Part shown: one piece after another, positions 15,323 to 23,524 of the stretch
Layout: the number at the start of each line of letters is the position of its first letter
Numbering within the stretch: position 1 is the stretch's first letter
Source: JBBSGC01 sp038254525
GTDB lineage: Bacteria > Actinomycetota > Actinomycetes > Propionibacteriales > Nocardioidaceae
Assembly (NCBI GenBank): GCA_038254525.1
Contig: JBBSGC010000015.1
Location: 1 to 23,797, forward strand
Reading direction: 5' to 3'
DNA length: 23,797 bases
Notes under the pieces: model-generated
Told to the model about the DNA's origin: nothing
Databases searched by the model: none
What the model saw: only the letters and a program-made list of their open reading frames with translations
Made by a program: the position numbers and the translations under genes

Positions 15323-18115
15323 CTAGTACCGCCGCGCGCCAGCGGTGAGACCCGGCCGCGAAGGACTGTGCGCGTTGAGCACGCAGCGCATGACGGTCCC
15401 TTCCGCGGTGCTCAGCACGCTCACGTCCTCGCTCAGCGAGCGGACGAGGAAGAGCCCACGGCCGCTTTCACTGTCGTGCGGCGGGAGTCGATGGCCCCGC
15501 TCGTCGAGGTCGGGCTGGCCGGGGCCGTCGTCGGAGACCTCGAGGATGATCCGGTCGCCATCGTGGCGTGCGGTGACCACAACGGACGTCCGGGCCACCA
15601 CGACGGCGTTCGACAGCAGCTCTGCCGCCACCAGCAACGGGTCGTCGCCGGAAACGCCGGCCTCCTCGCGCAGCCACTCCAGGAGGTGGTGCCGAGCCTG
15701 CCCGACCGCCGTCGCGCTGGCAGGATCGAGCACCTCGCGGAACTGCTCGGGCCGCGTGCGCACGCGGGTCCGCCGCAGCACCAGCGCCAGCGTGTCGTCG
15801 CGCCGCTCTGCACCTTCTAGCGACCGCTGGACGAGCTCGTCGGCGAACTGGGCCGCCGGCAGATGCGCCACCTCTGAGGCGTAGCGGACGAGTGAGTCCA
15901 TGCCCTCGAGCACGTCCTTGCGAGCCTCGATCAGCCCATCGGTGTAGAGCACCAGCGACTCGTTGATGCCCAGGGTCGTGCTCGCGACGTTGTCGCTGCC
16001 GACCGCGGGCCAGCCGATGGCTCCCCCGGTCGCCGCCAGCTGGGTGACCTCCCCGGTTGCGGAGACGACCAGGGCCGGTGGGTGCCCACCGGAGACGACC
16101 CGCAGCTCACCGGTCTCCGGGCGGTAGCGCGCGACCATAACCGTCGCCACGAGCTCGGAGTCCTGGGCCGACAACAGCTGGTCCGCCCGTTCGACCACCT
16201 GCTCCAGCGGGGTGCCTTCGACGGCGACGAAGCGCAGGGTGTGCACGACGGTGAGGGCGTCCTTGGTCGCGGCGACGCCGTGCCCGAGCACGTCCACCAC
16301 CGCGACGTGCAGCTCGCCCGAGGGCAGGCAGTGCCAGTCGAAGAGGTCGCCGCCGGTCGGCGAGGACGGGTCCGAGGCGACGTAGGCGACCGCGATGTCG
16401 GCACCCGCTATCCCGGGTGGCTCCGGCGCCACGGCTTTCTGCAGGTGGTCGACCACGAGTCGCTGGGCGGCCTGCACCTCGACCAGCCGGCTGAACTGCT
16501 CACGCAGCTGTTCGTGCTCCTCCGCCGGGGTGATGTCACGAGCGACGACGACCAGAGTCTCGGATCGAGCCTCGACGTCGATCGCGCGGTTGGCCGAGCA
16601 CAACAGGCGGCGGAGCTCACCGTCGCCGAACCGGGTGAGCACGATCTCGCTGGGCAGCGCCGCATCTGCGGCCCAGTCGACGAAGTCGACCGGCGTGCCC
16701 GATGCCGTACGCGCGTTCAACCGCCGCATGGCGTCTCGTCGGCCCACCACGTCACCGGCACTCAAACCGGTGATCCGTTCGCAGGCAGCGTTCCAGCTGA
16801 GCACTATGCCGTTGTCGCTCAGCGTGAAGATGCCGTCGGAGGTCGAGCTCACAATCTGGGCGAGCTTGCGCCGCTCGTCGAGCACGTTCTCGAACAACCG
16901 CCCGCGGGCGATCGTGTGTGCGGTCTCCCGGGCCAGCGCCTCGAGCACGGCCAGGTCCGCGGTCGCGGTGCCCTCCAGGCCCGTTTGGTCGAAGACAGCC
17001 AGCGCGCCCAGCTGCCGGTGCTCGTCGACCAGTGGCGCGGAGAGGCAGTCTCGCCAGCCGGCCGCCGCCAGTGCCGCAGACAGCTCGTCGTCGCCGCCGG
17101 AGCGGACCCGCAGCGGTTCCTGCAGGGCTGCCAGCACCGCCTCGAAGGAGCCACCCTCTGGACCTTCGATGCGCTGGGTGGCGGGCCGGTCCGGCGCGAG
17201 TGAGAGCACGTGGATCTCGTGGTCGCCGGCCTCGGTGAACAGCACCAGCGCGGCCGACCGCGACTCGAAGCACTGAGCGACCTCGCGCAGGAAGTCGTCG
17301 ATCGCCTGCCGGGGGTGCAGCGGCTCTGACAGCACGTTGGCGGCTTGGCGGAGCCCGGTGAGCCGCAACCGGTCGGCGCGGGCGGCGGCGTAGCCGCGGT
17401 AGGCGAAGTGCAGCACGGCCAGCGGCACCGGGAACAGCACGACGGCAATCGGGTGACCTGCGTCGGCCAGCACGAACAACAGGCCGATCAGCAGGTTGAT
17501 GCCCCATCCGCCGATCCAGCCGGGCACGATGATCGGCGACAACCCACGCAGCACCGTTGGCAGCGACTGGCGGCTGGAGATCGCCAGCACGACGGTGAAC
17601 GCGACGTTGTTGACGACGGCGACGCAGCCCAGTGCGGCGATGAGGAAGGCCAGCGACCGCAGCGACACGCCACTGCCGTCGTTGAGCAGCCCGATGGCGA
17701 TGCTGCCGACGACTGCGGCCAGCGACCACTGGGCCACATTGAACGCGCCCTTGATCCACGCGCTGCGGCGCAGCACCGCCGTGACGGTCTGCGCGACCGC
17801 AACGGTGCTGACGACCACGAGCGGGGAGAACGTGAACAGCAGAGGTGCGAGGACCGCCTCGAACAAGGTGAGGGCGTCCACGTCGTCGCCGCGCCGGAAC
17901 CGTACCCGGAGCTGTTCGGCGGCGACCATGCCGGCCGCGAGAAAGGGCAGTGTGGTCCAAGAACCAGCTGCCGGCGGATGCAGCTGGAGGACCGAGCCCA
18001 AGACGGCGAAGCCGGTTGTGGCGACGGCCAACGTCGAGACGTACTCCCACAGCCTCCGGTCGACGGCCCGCTCGCCCCGGTCAGCCGACTGGGCCGGACG
18101 GGCGGCGGGGCTCAC
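15323..18115 (-). CDS. Membrane GAF-PAS-SpoIIE phosphatase with C-terminal anti-sigma-type kinase
   Basis: The product has 930 residues. Residues 26-240 hold about seven or eight membrane spans, 265-405 are a GAF domain, 415-530 a PAS domain (SSTSDGIFTLSDNGIVLSWN), 531-565 a helical linker, 570-782 a SpoIIE PP2C-type phosphatase and 795-915 an HATPase domain. Phosphatase metal residues are seen in GGDLFDW (Asp590), VVDVLGHG (Asp608), LYTDGLIEAR (Asp726) and RRDDTLAL. The kinase part has AAELLSNAVV (Glu832, Asn836), DDGPG and GRGLFLV, as in RsbW-like enzymes. It should control an anti-sigma/anti-anti-sigma switch in response to a membrane or cytosolic signal. No STAS partner is nearby. The GTG at 18115 overlaps the TAG of the repeat-protein gene (TAGTG); the frame upstream of it is only the repeats read out of frame. 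Confidence 0.88.
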   Translation of the reverse strand: MSPAARPAQSADRGERAVDRRLWEYVSTLAVATTGFAVLGSVLQLHPPAAGSWTTLPFLAAGMVAAEQLRVRFRRGDDVDALTLFEAVLAPLLFTFSPLVVVSTVAVAQTVTAVLRRSAWIKGAFNVAQWSLAAVVGSIAIGLLNDGSGVSLRSLAFLIAALGCVAVVNNVAFTVVLAISSRQSLPTVLRGLSPIIVPGWIGGWGINLLIGLLFVLADAGHPIAVVLFPVPLAVLHFAYRGYAAARADRLRLTGLRQAANVLSEPLHPRQAIDDFLREVAQCFESRSAALVLFTEAGDHEIHVLSLAPDRPATQRIEGPEGGSFEAVLAALQEPLRVRSGGDDELSAALAAAGWRDCLSAPLVDEHRQLGALAVFDQTGLEGTATADLAVLEALARETAHTIARGRLFENVLDERRKLAQIVSSTSDGIFTLSDNGIVLSWNAACERITGLSAGDVVGRRDAMRRLNARTASGTPVDFVDWAADAALPSEIVLTRFGDGELRRLLCSANRAIDVEARSETLVVVARDITPAEEHEQLREQFSRLVEVQAAQRLVVDHLQKAVAPEPPGIAGADIAVAYVASDPSSPTGGDLFDWHCLPSGELHVAVVDVLGHGVAATKDALTVVHTLRFVAVEGTPLEQVVERADQLLSAQDSELVATVMVARYRPETGELRVVSGGHPPALVVSATGEVTQLAATGGAIGWPAVGSDNVASTTLGINESLVLYTDGLIEARKDVLEGMDSLVRYASEVAHLPAAQFADELVQRSLEGAERRDDTLALVLRRTRVRTRPEQFREVLDPASATAVGQARHHLLEWLREEAGVSGDDPLLVAAELLSNAVVVARTSVVVTARHDGDRIILEVSDDGPGQPDLDERGHRLPPHDSESGRGLFLVRSLSEDVSVLSTAEGTVMRCVLNAHSPSRPGLTAGARRY

Positions 18116-18375
18116 TACTCCCAGGAGTTGCCGTCGGCGCGGAGCTCCCACGAGTTGCCGTCGGCGGTCGACACGATCTCCCACGAGTTGCCGTCGGCGC
18201 GGAACTCCCACGAGTTGCCGTCGGCGGTCGACACGGTCTCCCACGAGCAGCCGTCAGCGGTCGACACGATCTCCCACGAGCAGCCGTCGGCGGCCTGGGC
18301 GGAAGCAGCGCCCGCGCCGAGCACGGAGGCACCCGCAAGGGCCGCCGCGGCGGCAAGAGTGCAGCGCTTCCGCAT
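18115..18375 (-). CDS. Small secreted repeat protein, six ADG(N/C)SWE units
   Basis: The product has 86 residues. The ATG at 18375 has GGGGAG at a spacing of 5. Residues 1-28 are a classic signal peptide: MRKR, a hydrophobic Ala/Leu core and a SAQA end that suits signal peptidase I. The mature part of about 58 residues is six copies of ADGxSWE joined by IVST, TVST, FR, IVST and LR, and it ends exactly on the last SWE. The x is Cys in the first two copies and Asn in the other four. The product is acidic, carries six Trp, and its only two mature cysteines (32 and 43) could pair. I recognise no family. The stop overlaps the start of the SpoIIE-type sensor, which suggests a joint role, for example as a ligand, cell-wall-bound cofactor or peptide precursor; this is inference. 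Confidence 0.72.
   Translation of the reverse strand: MRKRCTLAAAAALAGASVLGAGAASAQAADGCSWEIVSTADGCSWETVSTADGNSWEFRADGNSWEIVSTADGNSWELRADGNSWE
18118..18303 (-). repeat. 27/33-bp in-frame tandem repeat inside the small secreted protein gene
   Basis: On the plus strand the units start at CCCACGAG (once CCCAGGAG) and run 27, 33, 27, 33 and 33 bases, with a partial sixth. The 27 and 33 base forms differ by the six bases that encode the longer linker. Units differ at only a few positions, so the array looks recently expanded and could change length by slippage or recombination while staying in frame. Confidence 0.85.
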
Positions 18376-18405
18376 GGTTACTCCCCGGGAGCTGGATCGG
18401 CCTCC

Positions 18406-18411
18406 AGTATC
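18406..18411 (-). promoter_or_regulatory. Possible -10 box for the repeat protein/SpoIIE transcript
   Basis: GATACT on the minus strand lies about 30 bases upstream of the repeat-protein ATG, in a 124-base gap that is locally AT-richer. The -35 region (GTGCAC at a spacing of 17) is weak. A TTGACC lies farther upstream but is too distant for this -10. Confidence 0.3.
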
Positions 18412-18499
18412 ACCGCGCCGGAAAGAAAGTGCACGCGAACCACGAAGAAAACATCTCAGTCATCGGAACGCGTGCCTTGCCACGGGGTCAACTGCCGGG

Positions 18500-18796
18500 T
18501 CAGCTGTCCTCACTGCTGCTCAGCCTGCGCCGGGTGGACAACAGCTCGAACTCTGGTCGACCCGCGACCAGGGACTCGACGGCGTCGAGCACCTCGACGA
18601 CGTGGGCCGAGTCGGCCGCCACGACAGCGACTCCGATCCCGGCGCGGCGATGCAGGTCGAGATGGTCGACCTCGGCCACCGAGACCTCGAACCGGCGGCG
18701 CAGCTCGGCGACCACCGGCCGCACCGCCGAACGCTTGGCCTTGAGCGAGTGGACGTCGCCGAGGAGCAGGTCGATCTCGAGAGTGCCGGTCCACAT
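18500..18796 (-). CDS. DUF503 family (YlxP-like) protein
   Basis: The product has 98 residues, the usual length for DUF503. It starts MWTGTLEIDLLLGDVHSLKA, where LxGDVHSLKxKRS is the family signature (here HSLKAKRSAVRPVV). A helical segment ELRRRFEVSVAEVDHLDLHRR and a second beta-strand region follow. YlxP-like proteins are small cytosolic proteins; some bacteria carry the gene near ribosome-maturation genes such as rbfA, but that context is absent here. The function is unresolved. The gene lies 14 bases downstream of the 50-residue protein gene and may share its transcript. The Shine-Dalgarno is weak. The C-terminus is Ser/Arg-rich. Confidence 0.85.
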   Translation of the reverse strand: MWTGTLEIDLLLGDVHSLKAKRSAVRPVVAELRRRFEVSVAEVDHLDLHRRAGIGVAVVAADSAHVVEVLDAVESLVAGRPEFELLSTRRRLSSSEDS

Positions 18797-18810
18797 CCCG
18801 GTGTCCCGGG

Positions 18811-18963
18811 TCAGTGCGTGGACGTGCCCTTGCGCCGAGAGGCGATCTTCGTAAACAGCTCCTTGGCCTTCGCCTGGTTCTCCGGCTTGCTAGCCTCGCG
18901 GCGGGCCACCTGCACCGCCTTGGTCACCACGCCGGCCTTCAGGATGCCACTGAGGACTCCCAT
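18811..18963 (-). CDS. Small conserved-looking hypothetical protein (50 residues)
   Basis: The frame starts at ATG 18963 with GGGAG at a spacing of 5; an in-frame ATG 33 bases upstream lacks this. The peptide MGVLSGILKAGVVTKAVQVA forms an amphipathic N-terminal helix. A Lys/Arg/Glu-rich helical half, REASKPENQAKAKELFTK, follows and ends SRRKGTSTH. There is no signal peptide and no clear membrane span. The strong ribosome site and regular helical pattern support a real gene. I do not recognise a function; nucleic-acid or membrane-surface binding is conceivable from the charge. It lies directly upstream of the DUF503 gene. Confidence 0.6.
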   Translation of the reverse strand: MGVLSGILKAGVVTKAVQVARREASKPENQAKAKELFTKIASRRKGTSTH

Positions 18964-19046
18964 GTCGTCTCCCTTGCTCAGATGCTGCGATGCCACGAAG
19001 ACCCCAGCATGCCGCAGTTCAGTCGGCGTAGCCCGGTGCTGCGCTG

Positions 19047-20054
19047 TCAGGGCCGCCGGCCGCGGTCGCCACGGGCGTTCTGGCCCTCGTTGTCGAAGCT
19101 GACGTCGACCGTCTCGAAGCCCTTGGCCCGTTGTGCGTCCGCATAGCCGGTGTACGCCCGCTGGTCAGCCGAGGTCAGGTCGACGTTGTCGGTGAACGGC
19201 GTGAGCAGCGCACGCGGATACAGGTGCCCCGCGCGTACGACGTTGACCTCCGCGCAGAACACGACAGCCAGCGTCACGAGATAGAGCCAGGCGATCAGCC
19301 CCAGCACGATGGCGAATACACCGTTGGTGGTGTTGGCGTCGCGCACGACCCGTCCCACATAGACCGACCCGACGAGCTGGAGCAGCTGCCAGAGCACGGC
19401 CGCGATCACCGCGCCCGGCAACGCCTCGCGCACCGTGACCGGTCGGGACGTCGCAATCTGGAACACCATGACGAAGAGCAGAGCGGTCAGTGCGGTCGTC
19501 GCCAGGATGACCAATAGGCGCGCCCAGCCACCGGCGTCGGTCCACAGCTGCGAGGCGTAGTTGCCAGCCACCGAGAACCCGGTCGCGAACAGGATCGCGA
19601 CGCCGGCGGTGGCCAGCAGCAGGAGGCTACGCAACCGCGCCGCCAGCGGGTTCGGCCGGCGGTTGCGCGGAACCGCCCACATCACATTCATCGCATTCTG
19701 CGTCGCCTGCGCGACTCCGAGCGCACCGTAGAGCGAACCGATCGAGCCGACCAGGATCGCCGCCGTGCTGCCCTCCAGACCGCCGGGCGAGCCGAGCTGG
19801 TCACCGATGACGGGGAACTGAGTCAGGGCCGAGTGCAGGATCTGGCCCTGCAGCGTCGGGTTGCCCTGGAGGACGAACCCGAGGATCGACGAGGCGAGCA
19901 GAAGGAGTGGGAAGATCGAGAGGAACGCGTAGTAGGTGATCAGCGCCGACAGGTAGTTGCCCTGGTCGTCGAAGAACTTGTAGACGACGGCGACGGGGAA
20001 GCCGGCCGAGGGATGGCGCCGCTGGAAGCCGTCGATCCAGGTCGTCAGCGACAT
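19047..20054 (-). CDS. YihY/BrkB family inner-membrane protein
   Basis: The product has 335 residues with about six membrane spans. It opens with a cytoplasmic stretch, FQRRHPSAGFPVAVVYKFFDD, then the hallmark YLSALITYYAFLSIFPLLLL. Later parts, GALGVAQATQNAMNVMWAVP, RPVTVREALPGAVIAAVLWQ and TNGVFAIVLGLIAWLYL, are also family-typical. The acidic/basic C-terminal tail of about 60 residues is cytoplasmic. The family is widespread, once thought to be RNase BN, and its transport or envelope role is unknown. The start is ATG 20054 with GGAGG at a spacing of 7, rather than the longer GTG-type frame opening at 20096. It is divergent from the cation exchanger. Confidence 0.9.
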   Translation of the reverse strand: MSLTTWIDGFQRRHPSAGFPVAVVYKFFDDQGNYLSALITYYAFLSIFPLLLLASSILGFVLQGNPTLQGQILHSALTQFPVIGDQLGSPGGLEGSTAAILVGSIGSLYGALGVAQATQNAMNVMWAVPRNRRPNPLAARLRSLLLLATAGVAILFATGFSVAGNYASQLWTDAGGWARLLVILATTALTALLFVMVFQIATSRPVTVREALPGAVIAAVLWQLLQLVGSVYVGRVVRDANTTNGVFAIVLGLIAWLYLVTLAVVFCAEVNVVRAGHLYPRALLTPFTDNVDLTSADQRAYTGYADAQRAKGFETVDVSFDNEGQNARGDRGRRP

Positions 20055-20145
20055 CCCGCTCCCTCCGCGTTGTGCACCCAGGCGTGCGCTTCCCACGCTA
20101 CGGCCTCCCCGGCCGCGCCCACCGTCGCGTCGTTACTCTTCCTAG

Positions 20146-21213
20146 GTGTCCGGATTGCCCGTCGCTGTCGAGCTGCTGATCTTCGTCGCCGCCGCGGCCG
20201 CGATCTGGGTCGCCGGCGTCTCACTGTCTGACCAGACCGACGTGCTGGCCACCCGGCTCCACCTGGGTTCGGCGCTCGGCGGCCTGGTTCTGCTTGCGGT
20301 GGCCACGAACCTGCCGGAGCTCGCGATCACCGCCAGCGCGGCGCTGTCCGGCAACGTGGATGTGGCGGTGGGCAACATTCTCGGCGGCATCGCGCTCCAG
20401 ACGGTCGTACTGGTCGTGCTCGATATCTTCGGCGTGCGCGGCAGCCGTCCACTGACGTATCGGGCCGCCTCCCTCGTGCTCGTGCTCGAGGGGGCGCTCG
20501 TGGTCGCCGTGCTTGGCGTCGTGGTGGCCGGTACCCAGCTGCCGGCAAACCTGCTCGCGCTCCGCCTCGATCCCAGCTCGGTGCTGATCGTCGTGCTGTG
20601 GGCAGCGGGGCTGTTCATGCTGCAGCGGGCCAGCAAGAGCCTCCCGTGGCACGAGTCCGGTCAGGCGCCCGACAACCAGGAGCACCCACGGGGCCACAGC
20701 CGCCACACCAAGGAGAAACAGGCCACCGCGGCCGGGGTGGGAACCGCTCGCGCGGCGACCGTCTTCGGCGCCGCAGCGGCGGTGACCCTCGTGGCCGGCG
20801 TGCTGCTCGAACGCAGCGGCGAGGCGGTCGCCGGGCACATCGGGCTCTCCGGCGTGCTGTTCGGTGCCACGGTGCTGGCCGCCGCTACGTCGTTGCCGGA
20901 GGTCTCGACCGGTCTCACCTCGGTGCGCAACGGTGACTTCCAGCTCGCGGTCAGCGACATCTTCGGCGGCAACGCGTTCCTGCCCGTGCTGTTCCTGCTG
21001 GCGACCGTGCTCTCCGGCCGGTCGGTGCTGCCGGCCGCCCACGACACCGACATCTACCTGACCGCGCTCGGCATGGTGCTGACCCTCGTGTACCTCGCCG
21101 GGCTGGTCTTCCGGCCGCAGCGCCGGATCGCGCGGATGGGCATCGACTCACTCACCGTGCTCGTCTTGTACGTCGTCGGCGTCGCCGGCCTCATCGCCAT
21201 CGCGACCGCCTGA
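20146..21213 (+). CDS. CaCA-type sodium/calcium (cation/proton) exchanger
   Basis: The product has 355 residues with two homologous five-span halves. The first alpha-repeat is AVATNLPELAITASAALSG with GNILGG (51-81), and the second is AAATSLPEVSTGLTSVRNG with SDIFGGNAF (245-278). Glu58 and Glu252 are the expected ion-binding acids. The halves are joined by a hydrophilic, His/Lys-rich loop (about 165-200), which may sense ions or pH. Such proteins move calcium or another cation out of the cell against sodium or protons. The start is GTG 20146, with only an AGG nearby; TTG 20155 is a possible alternative. It is divergent from the YihY gene. Confidence 0.88.
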   Translation: MSGLPVAVELLIFVAAAAAIWVAGVSLSDQTDVLATRLHLGSALGGLVLLAVATNLPELAITASAALSGNVDVAVGNILGGIALQTVVLVVLDIFGVRGSRPLTYRAASLVLVLEGALVVAVLGVVVAGTQLPANLLALRLDPSSVLIVVLWAAGLFMLQRASKSLPWHESGQAPDNQEHPRGHSRHTKEKQATAAGVGTARAATVFGAAAAVTLVAGVLLERSGEAVAGHIGLSGVLFGATVLAAATSLPEVSTGLTSVRNGDFQLAVSDIFGGNAFLPVLFLLATVLSGRSVLPAAHDTDIYLTALGMVLTLVYLAGLVFRPQRRIARMGIDSLTVLVLYVVGVAGLIAIATA

Positions 21214-21355
21214 GCGCCGGCGGCCGCCACCCGGCTCGAGAGCATCACCGGCGAGAACCCTGGTGCACACCCGCCGCCACGAACGGCACACTTGTCGGCG
21301 GCGGCGCCGTCTCGGCGACGCGTCCGCGCTTGCCGCGCGACCACCGGAGGGCCAG

Positions 21356-23500
21356 ATGGACCGCTTCACCGAGCTCGTGCTGCGGCACCGGCGCATCGTC
21401 AGCCTCGTCTGGCTGGCCCTGTTCGTCATCGGTGGTGCCACCGCGAGCCGGTTGAGCCCTCGGCTGACCGTCGACTTCTCGCTGCCGGGGCAGCCCGGCT
21501 ACCAAGCCGAGCAGCAGCTCATCGACACCTACGGCGTCAGCAGCTTCGACACCCTGGTGCCCATCGTCACCGTCCCGGCGGGGCAGACCGTCGAGGCGTC
21601 CCGGGACAAGATCGCCAAGGTCTTCGCGACGGTGCGCACCGAGGTGCCGCAGGTGCAGGTCGTCGACCTGGCGAGCACCGGCGACCAGCGCTTCATCTCC
21701 GACGACGGCCGCAGCAGCTTCGCGCTCGTGCAAGGCCCCCTGCCGACCGGCTTCGGTCCCGGCATCGAGACAGAGGTCCAACCTGCCTTCGAACGAGCAG
21801 CCAAGGCCGCCGGGTTGCAGACCGGGCTGACGTCCTACGACCTGCTGTCGGCCGGCGGGGACAGCTCCGGTCCCAGCGTCCTCGCCGAGACGCTGATCGG
21901 CGCGACCGGTGCGCTCGCTGTGTTGTTGTTCGTGTTCGCGTCGTTCCTCGCCTTCCTTCCACTGCTGATCGCGGCGGTGTCCATCCTCACGACGTTCCTG
22001 ATCGTCCTCGGGCTGACCGTGTTCACCGACGTGAGCTTCGTCGTGCAGTTCTTGATCGCCTTGATCGGCCTCGGCGTCGCCATCGACTACTCGCTGCTCG
22101 TCGTCTCCCGATGGCGGGAGGAGCGGGCGCACGGCCACGACAACCACGCGGCGGTGGTCATCGCCGCCCGCACGGCCGGCCGGGCCGTGCTCGCCTCCGG
22201 CGTGACGGTCGCGATCAGCCTGATCGCGCTGCTGCTGGTGCCGGTGCCGTTCCTGCGCAGCATGGGTCTCGGCGGCATGCTGATCCCGCTGGTCAGCGTT
22301 TCGGTGGTGCTGACCCTGCTCCCCGTCCTGCTGTCGAGCATCGGTCCCCGCGTCGACTGGCCGCACATCCGCAACGAAGGCGTGGCGGCTCGCGGCTGGT
22401 CCGCGTGGGCGCGGCTCATCGTGCGGCGTCGTTTCATCGCCGCCGCAGTGGCCTTGGTCGCGCTGGGCGTTCTCGTCGCGCCGGTGTTCGGCCTCAAGAT
22501 CGGCCAGTCCGACATCGACTCCCTGGCGAGCAGCGGCCCCGCGTTCACCGCCGCCCAGCAGCTTCGCGACGGCGGCATCGGCACCGGTGTGCTCACCCCC
22601 ATCGAGGTTCTGGTGCCCAAGGACCAGGCCCAGAACGCCGCCGATGCGGCGGGCGGGGTCGACGGCGTGCTGACGGCCTTCGTGGCCGGGAACCGCGGGG
22701 CTGCCGCGCTCGTCGACGTGCTCCCGACCCGCGAGACGGTCGACAGCTCAGGCACCGCCGTCGTCGACGCCGTACGCACCGCGATCGAGGCGAAGACCTC
22801 GGGGCCGGTCGCGTTGACCGGTGCAGGTGCCAGCGTCGAGGACTACTTCGGTGCCGTCTACCAGAACTTCCCCTATGTCTTGATGCTGATCGCCGCCATC
22901 ACCTTCCTGTTGCTCGTGCGTACGTTCCGGTCGATCCTGCTACCGCTCAAGGCGGTGCTGCTCAACCTCGTGTCGCTGGCAGCGGTGTTCGGTGCCGTCG
23001 TCTTCTTCTGGCAGCAGGGGCACGGCTCCGGGGCGATCTTCGGGGTCTCCCCGACGGGTGCCGTCACCTTCTGGCTGCCGGTGCTGATCTTCGCCTTTCT
23101 GTTCGGTCTGTCGATGGACTACGAGGTCTTCATCCTGGCCAGGATGCGCGAGGAGTACGACGCGACCGGGTCCACCGGGCAGGCGGTGGTGACCGGCCTG
23201 GGCCGCACCGGTCGCCTGGTGACCTCCGCCGCGCTGATCCTGTTCTTCGCGTTCGCGGCGTTGGCCTCGGCGCCCGGGACTGACATCAAGCTGCTCGGCA
23301 CAGCGCTCGGCGTCGGCATCCTGATCGACGCGACGCTGGTGCGCGCACTTCTGGTGCCCGCTCTGGTGAGCCTGTTCGGCCGGTGGAACTGGTGGCTGCC
23401 GACCTGGGTGGCCCGGGCGCTGTTCGTCGAGCCGTCGCCGCTGGCCTCCCGCGTGGGCGTCGGGCCGGTGGGCGGTGACACCGAGACCGCACCCGCCTAG
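21356..23500 (+). CDS. MMPL family RND transporter
   Basis: The product has 714 residues. It opens FTELVLRHRRIVSLVWL (span 1), then a large extracytoplasmic loop and spans 2-6 with GLGVAIDYSLLVVSRWREE (Asp near 244). A second loop is followed by spans 7-12 with FGLSMDYEVFILARMREEY (Asp near 588) and GLGRTGRLVTSAALILFFAF. The two aspartate/tyrosine pairs are the proton-relay positions of MMPL transporters. Members export lipids, siderophores or drugs across the actinobacterial membrane; the substrate here is unknown, although the neighbouring acyl-CoA synthetase hints at lipid. The ATG has GGAGG at a spacing of 5. The frame is open 93 bases upstream but Arg-rich and not conserved-looking. It converges on the synthetase with a 24-base gap. 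Confidence 0.92.
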   Translation: MDRFTELVLRHRRIVSLVWLALFVIGGATASRLSPRLTVDFSLPGQPGYQAEQQLIDTYGVSSFDTLVPIVTVPAGQTVEASRDKIAKVFATVRTEVPQVQVVDLASTGDQRFISDDGRSSFALVQGPLPTGFGPGIETEVQPAFERAAKAAGLQTGLTSYDLLSAGGDSSGPSVLAETLIGATGALAVLLFVFASFLAFLPLLIAAVSILTTFLIVLGLTVFTDVSFVVQFLIALIGLGVAIDYSLLVVSRWREERAHGHDNHAAVVIAARTAGRAVLASGVTVAISLIALLLVPVPFLRSMGLGGMLIPLVSVSVVLTLLPVLLSSIGPRVDWPHIRNEGVAARGWSAWARLIVRRRFIAAAVALVALGVLVAPVFGLKIGQSDIDSLASSGPAFTAAQQLRDGGIGTGVLTPIEVLVPKDQAQNAADAAGGVDGVLTAFVAGNRGAAALVDVLPTRETVDSSGTAVVDAVRTAIEAKTSGPVALTGAGASVEDYFGAVYQNFPYVLMLIAAITFLLLVRTFRSILLPLKAVLLNLVSLAAVFGAVVFFWQQGHGSGAIFGVSPTGAVTFWLPVLIFAFLFGLSMDYEVFILARMREEYDATGSTGQAVVTGLGRTGRLVTSAALILFFAFAALASAPGTDIKLLGTALGVGILIDATLVRALLVPALVSLFGRWNWWLPTWVARALFVEPSPLASRVGVGPVGGDTETAPA

Positions 23501-23524
23501 GCCGCCGGGCGGTGGCTGCGCTCG

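Noticed and set aside
18116..18244. N-terminal extension of the SpoIIE-type protein with repeated RRRQLVG
   Set aside because: It is the ADGxSWE repeat read in another frame; the GTG at 18115 that overlaps the stop of the repeat gene is the better start.
18118..18303. CRISPR array
   Set aside because: Units are contiguous 27/33-base repeats without unique spacers and encode an in-frame peptide behind a signal sequence.
17345..19102. 585-residue plus-strand frame, rich in Gln, Asp, Arg and Gly
   Set aside because: It lies antisense to the SpoIIE-type gene, the repeat protein and DUF503, and its composition is what GC-rich antisense frames give.
21263..21355. 31-residue Arg-rich N-terminal extension of the MMPL transporter
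   Set aside because: ATG 21356 has GGAGG at a good distance and gives the normal short cytoplasmic start before span 1.
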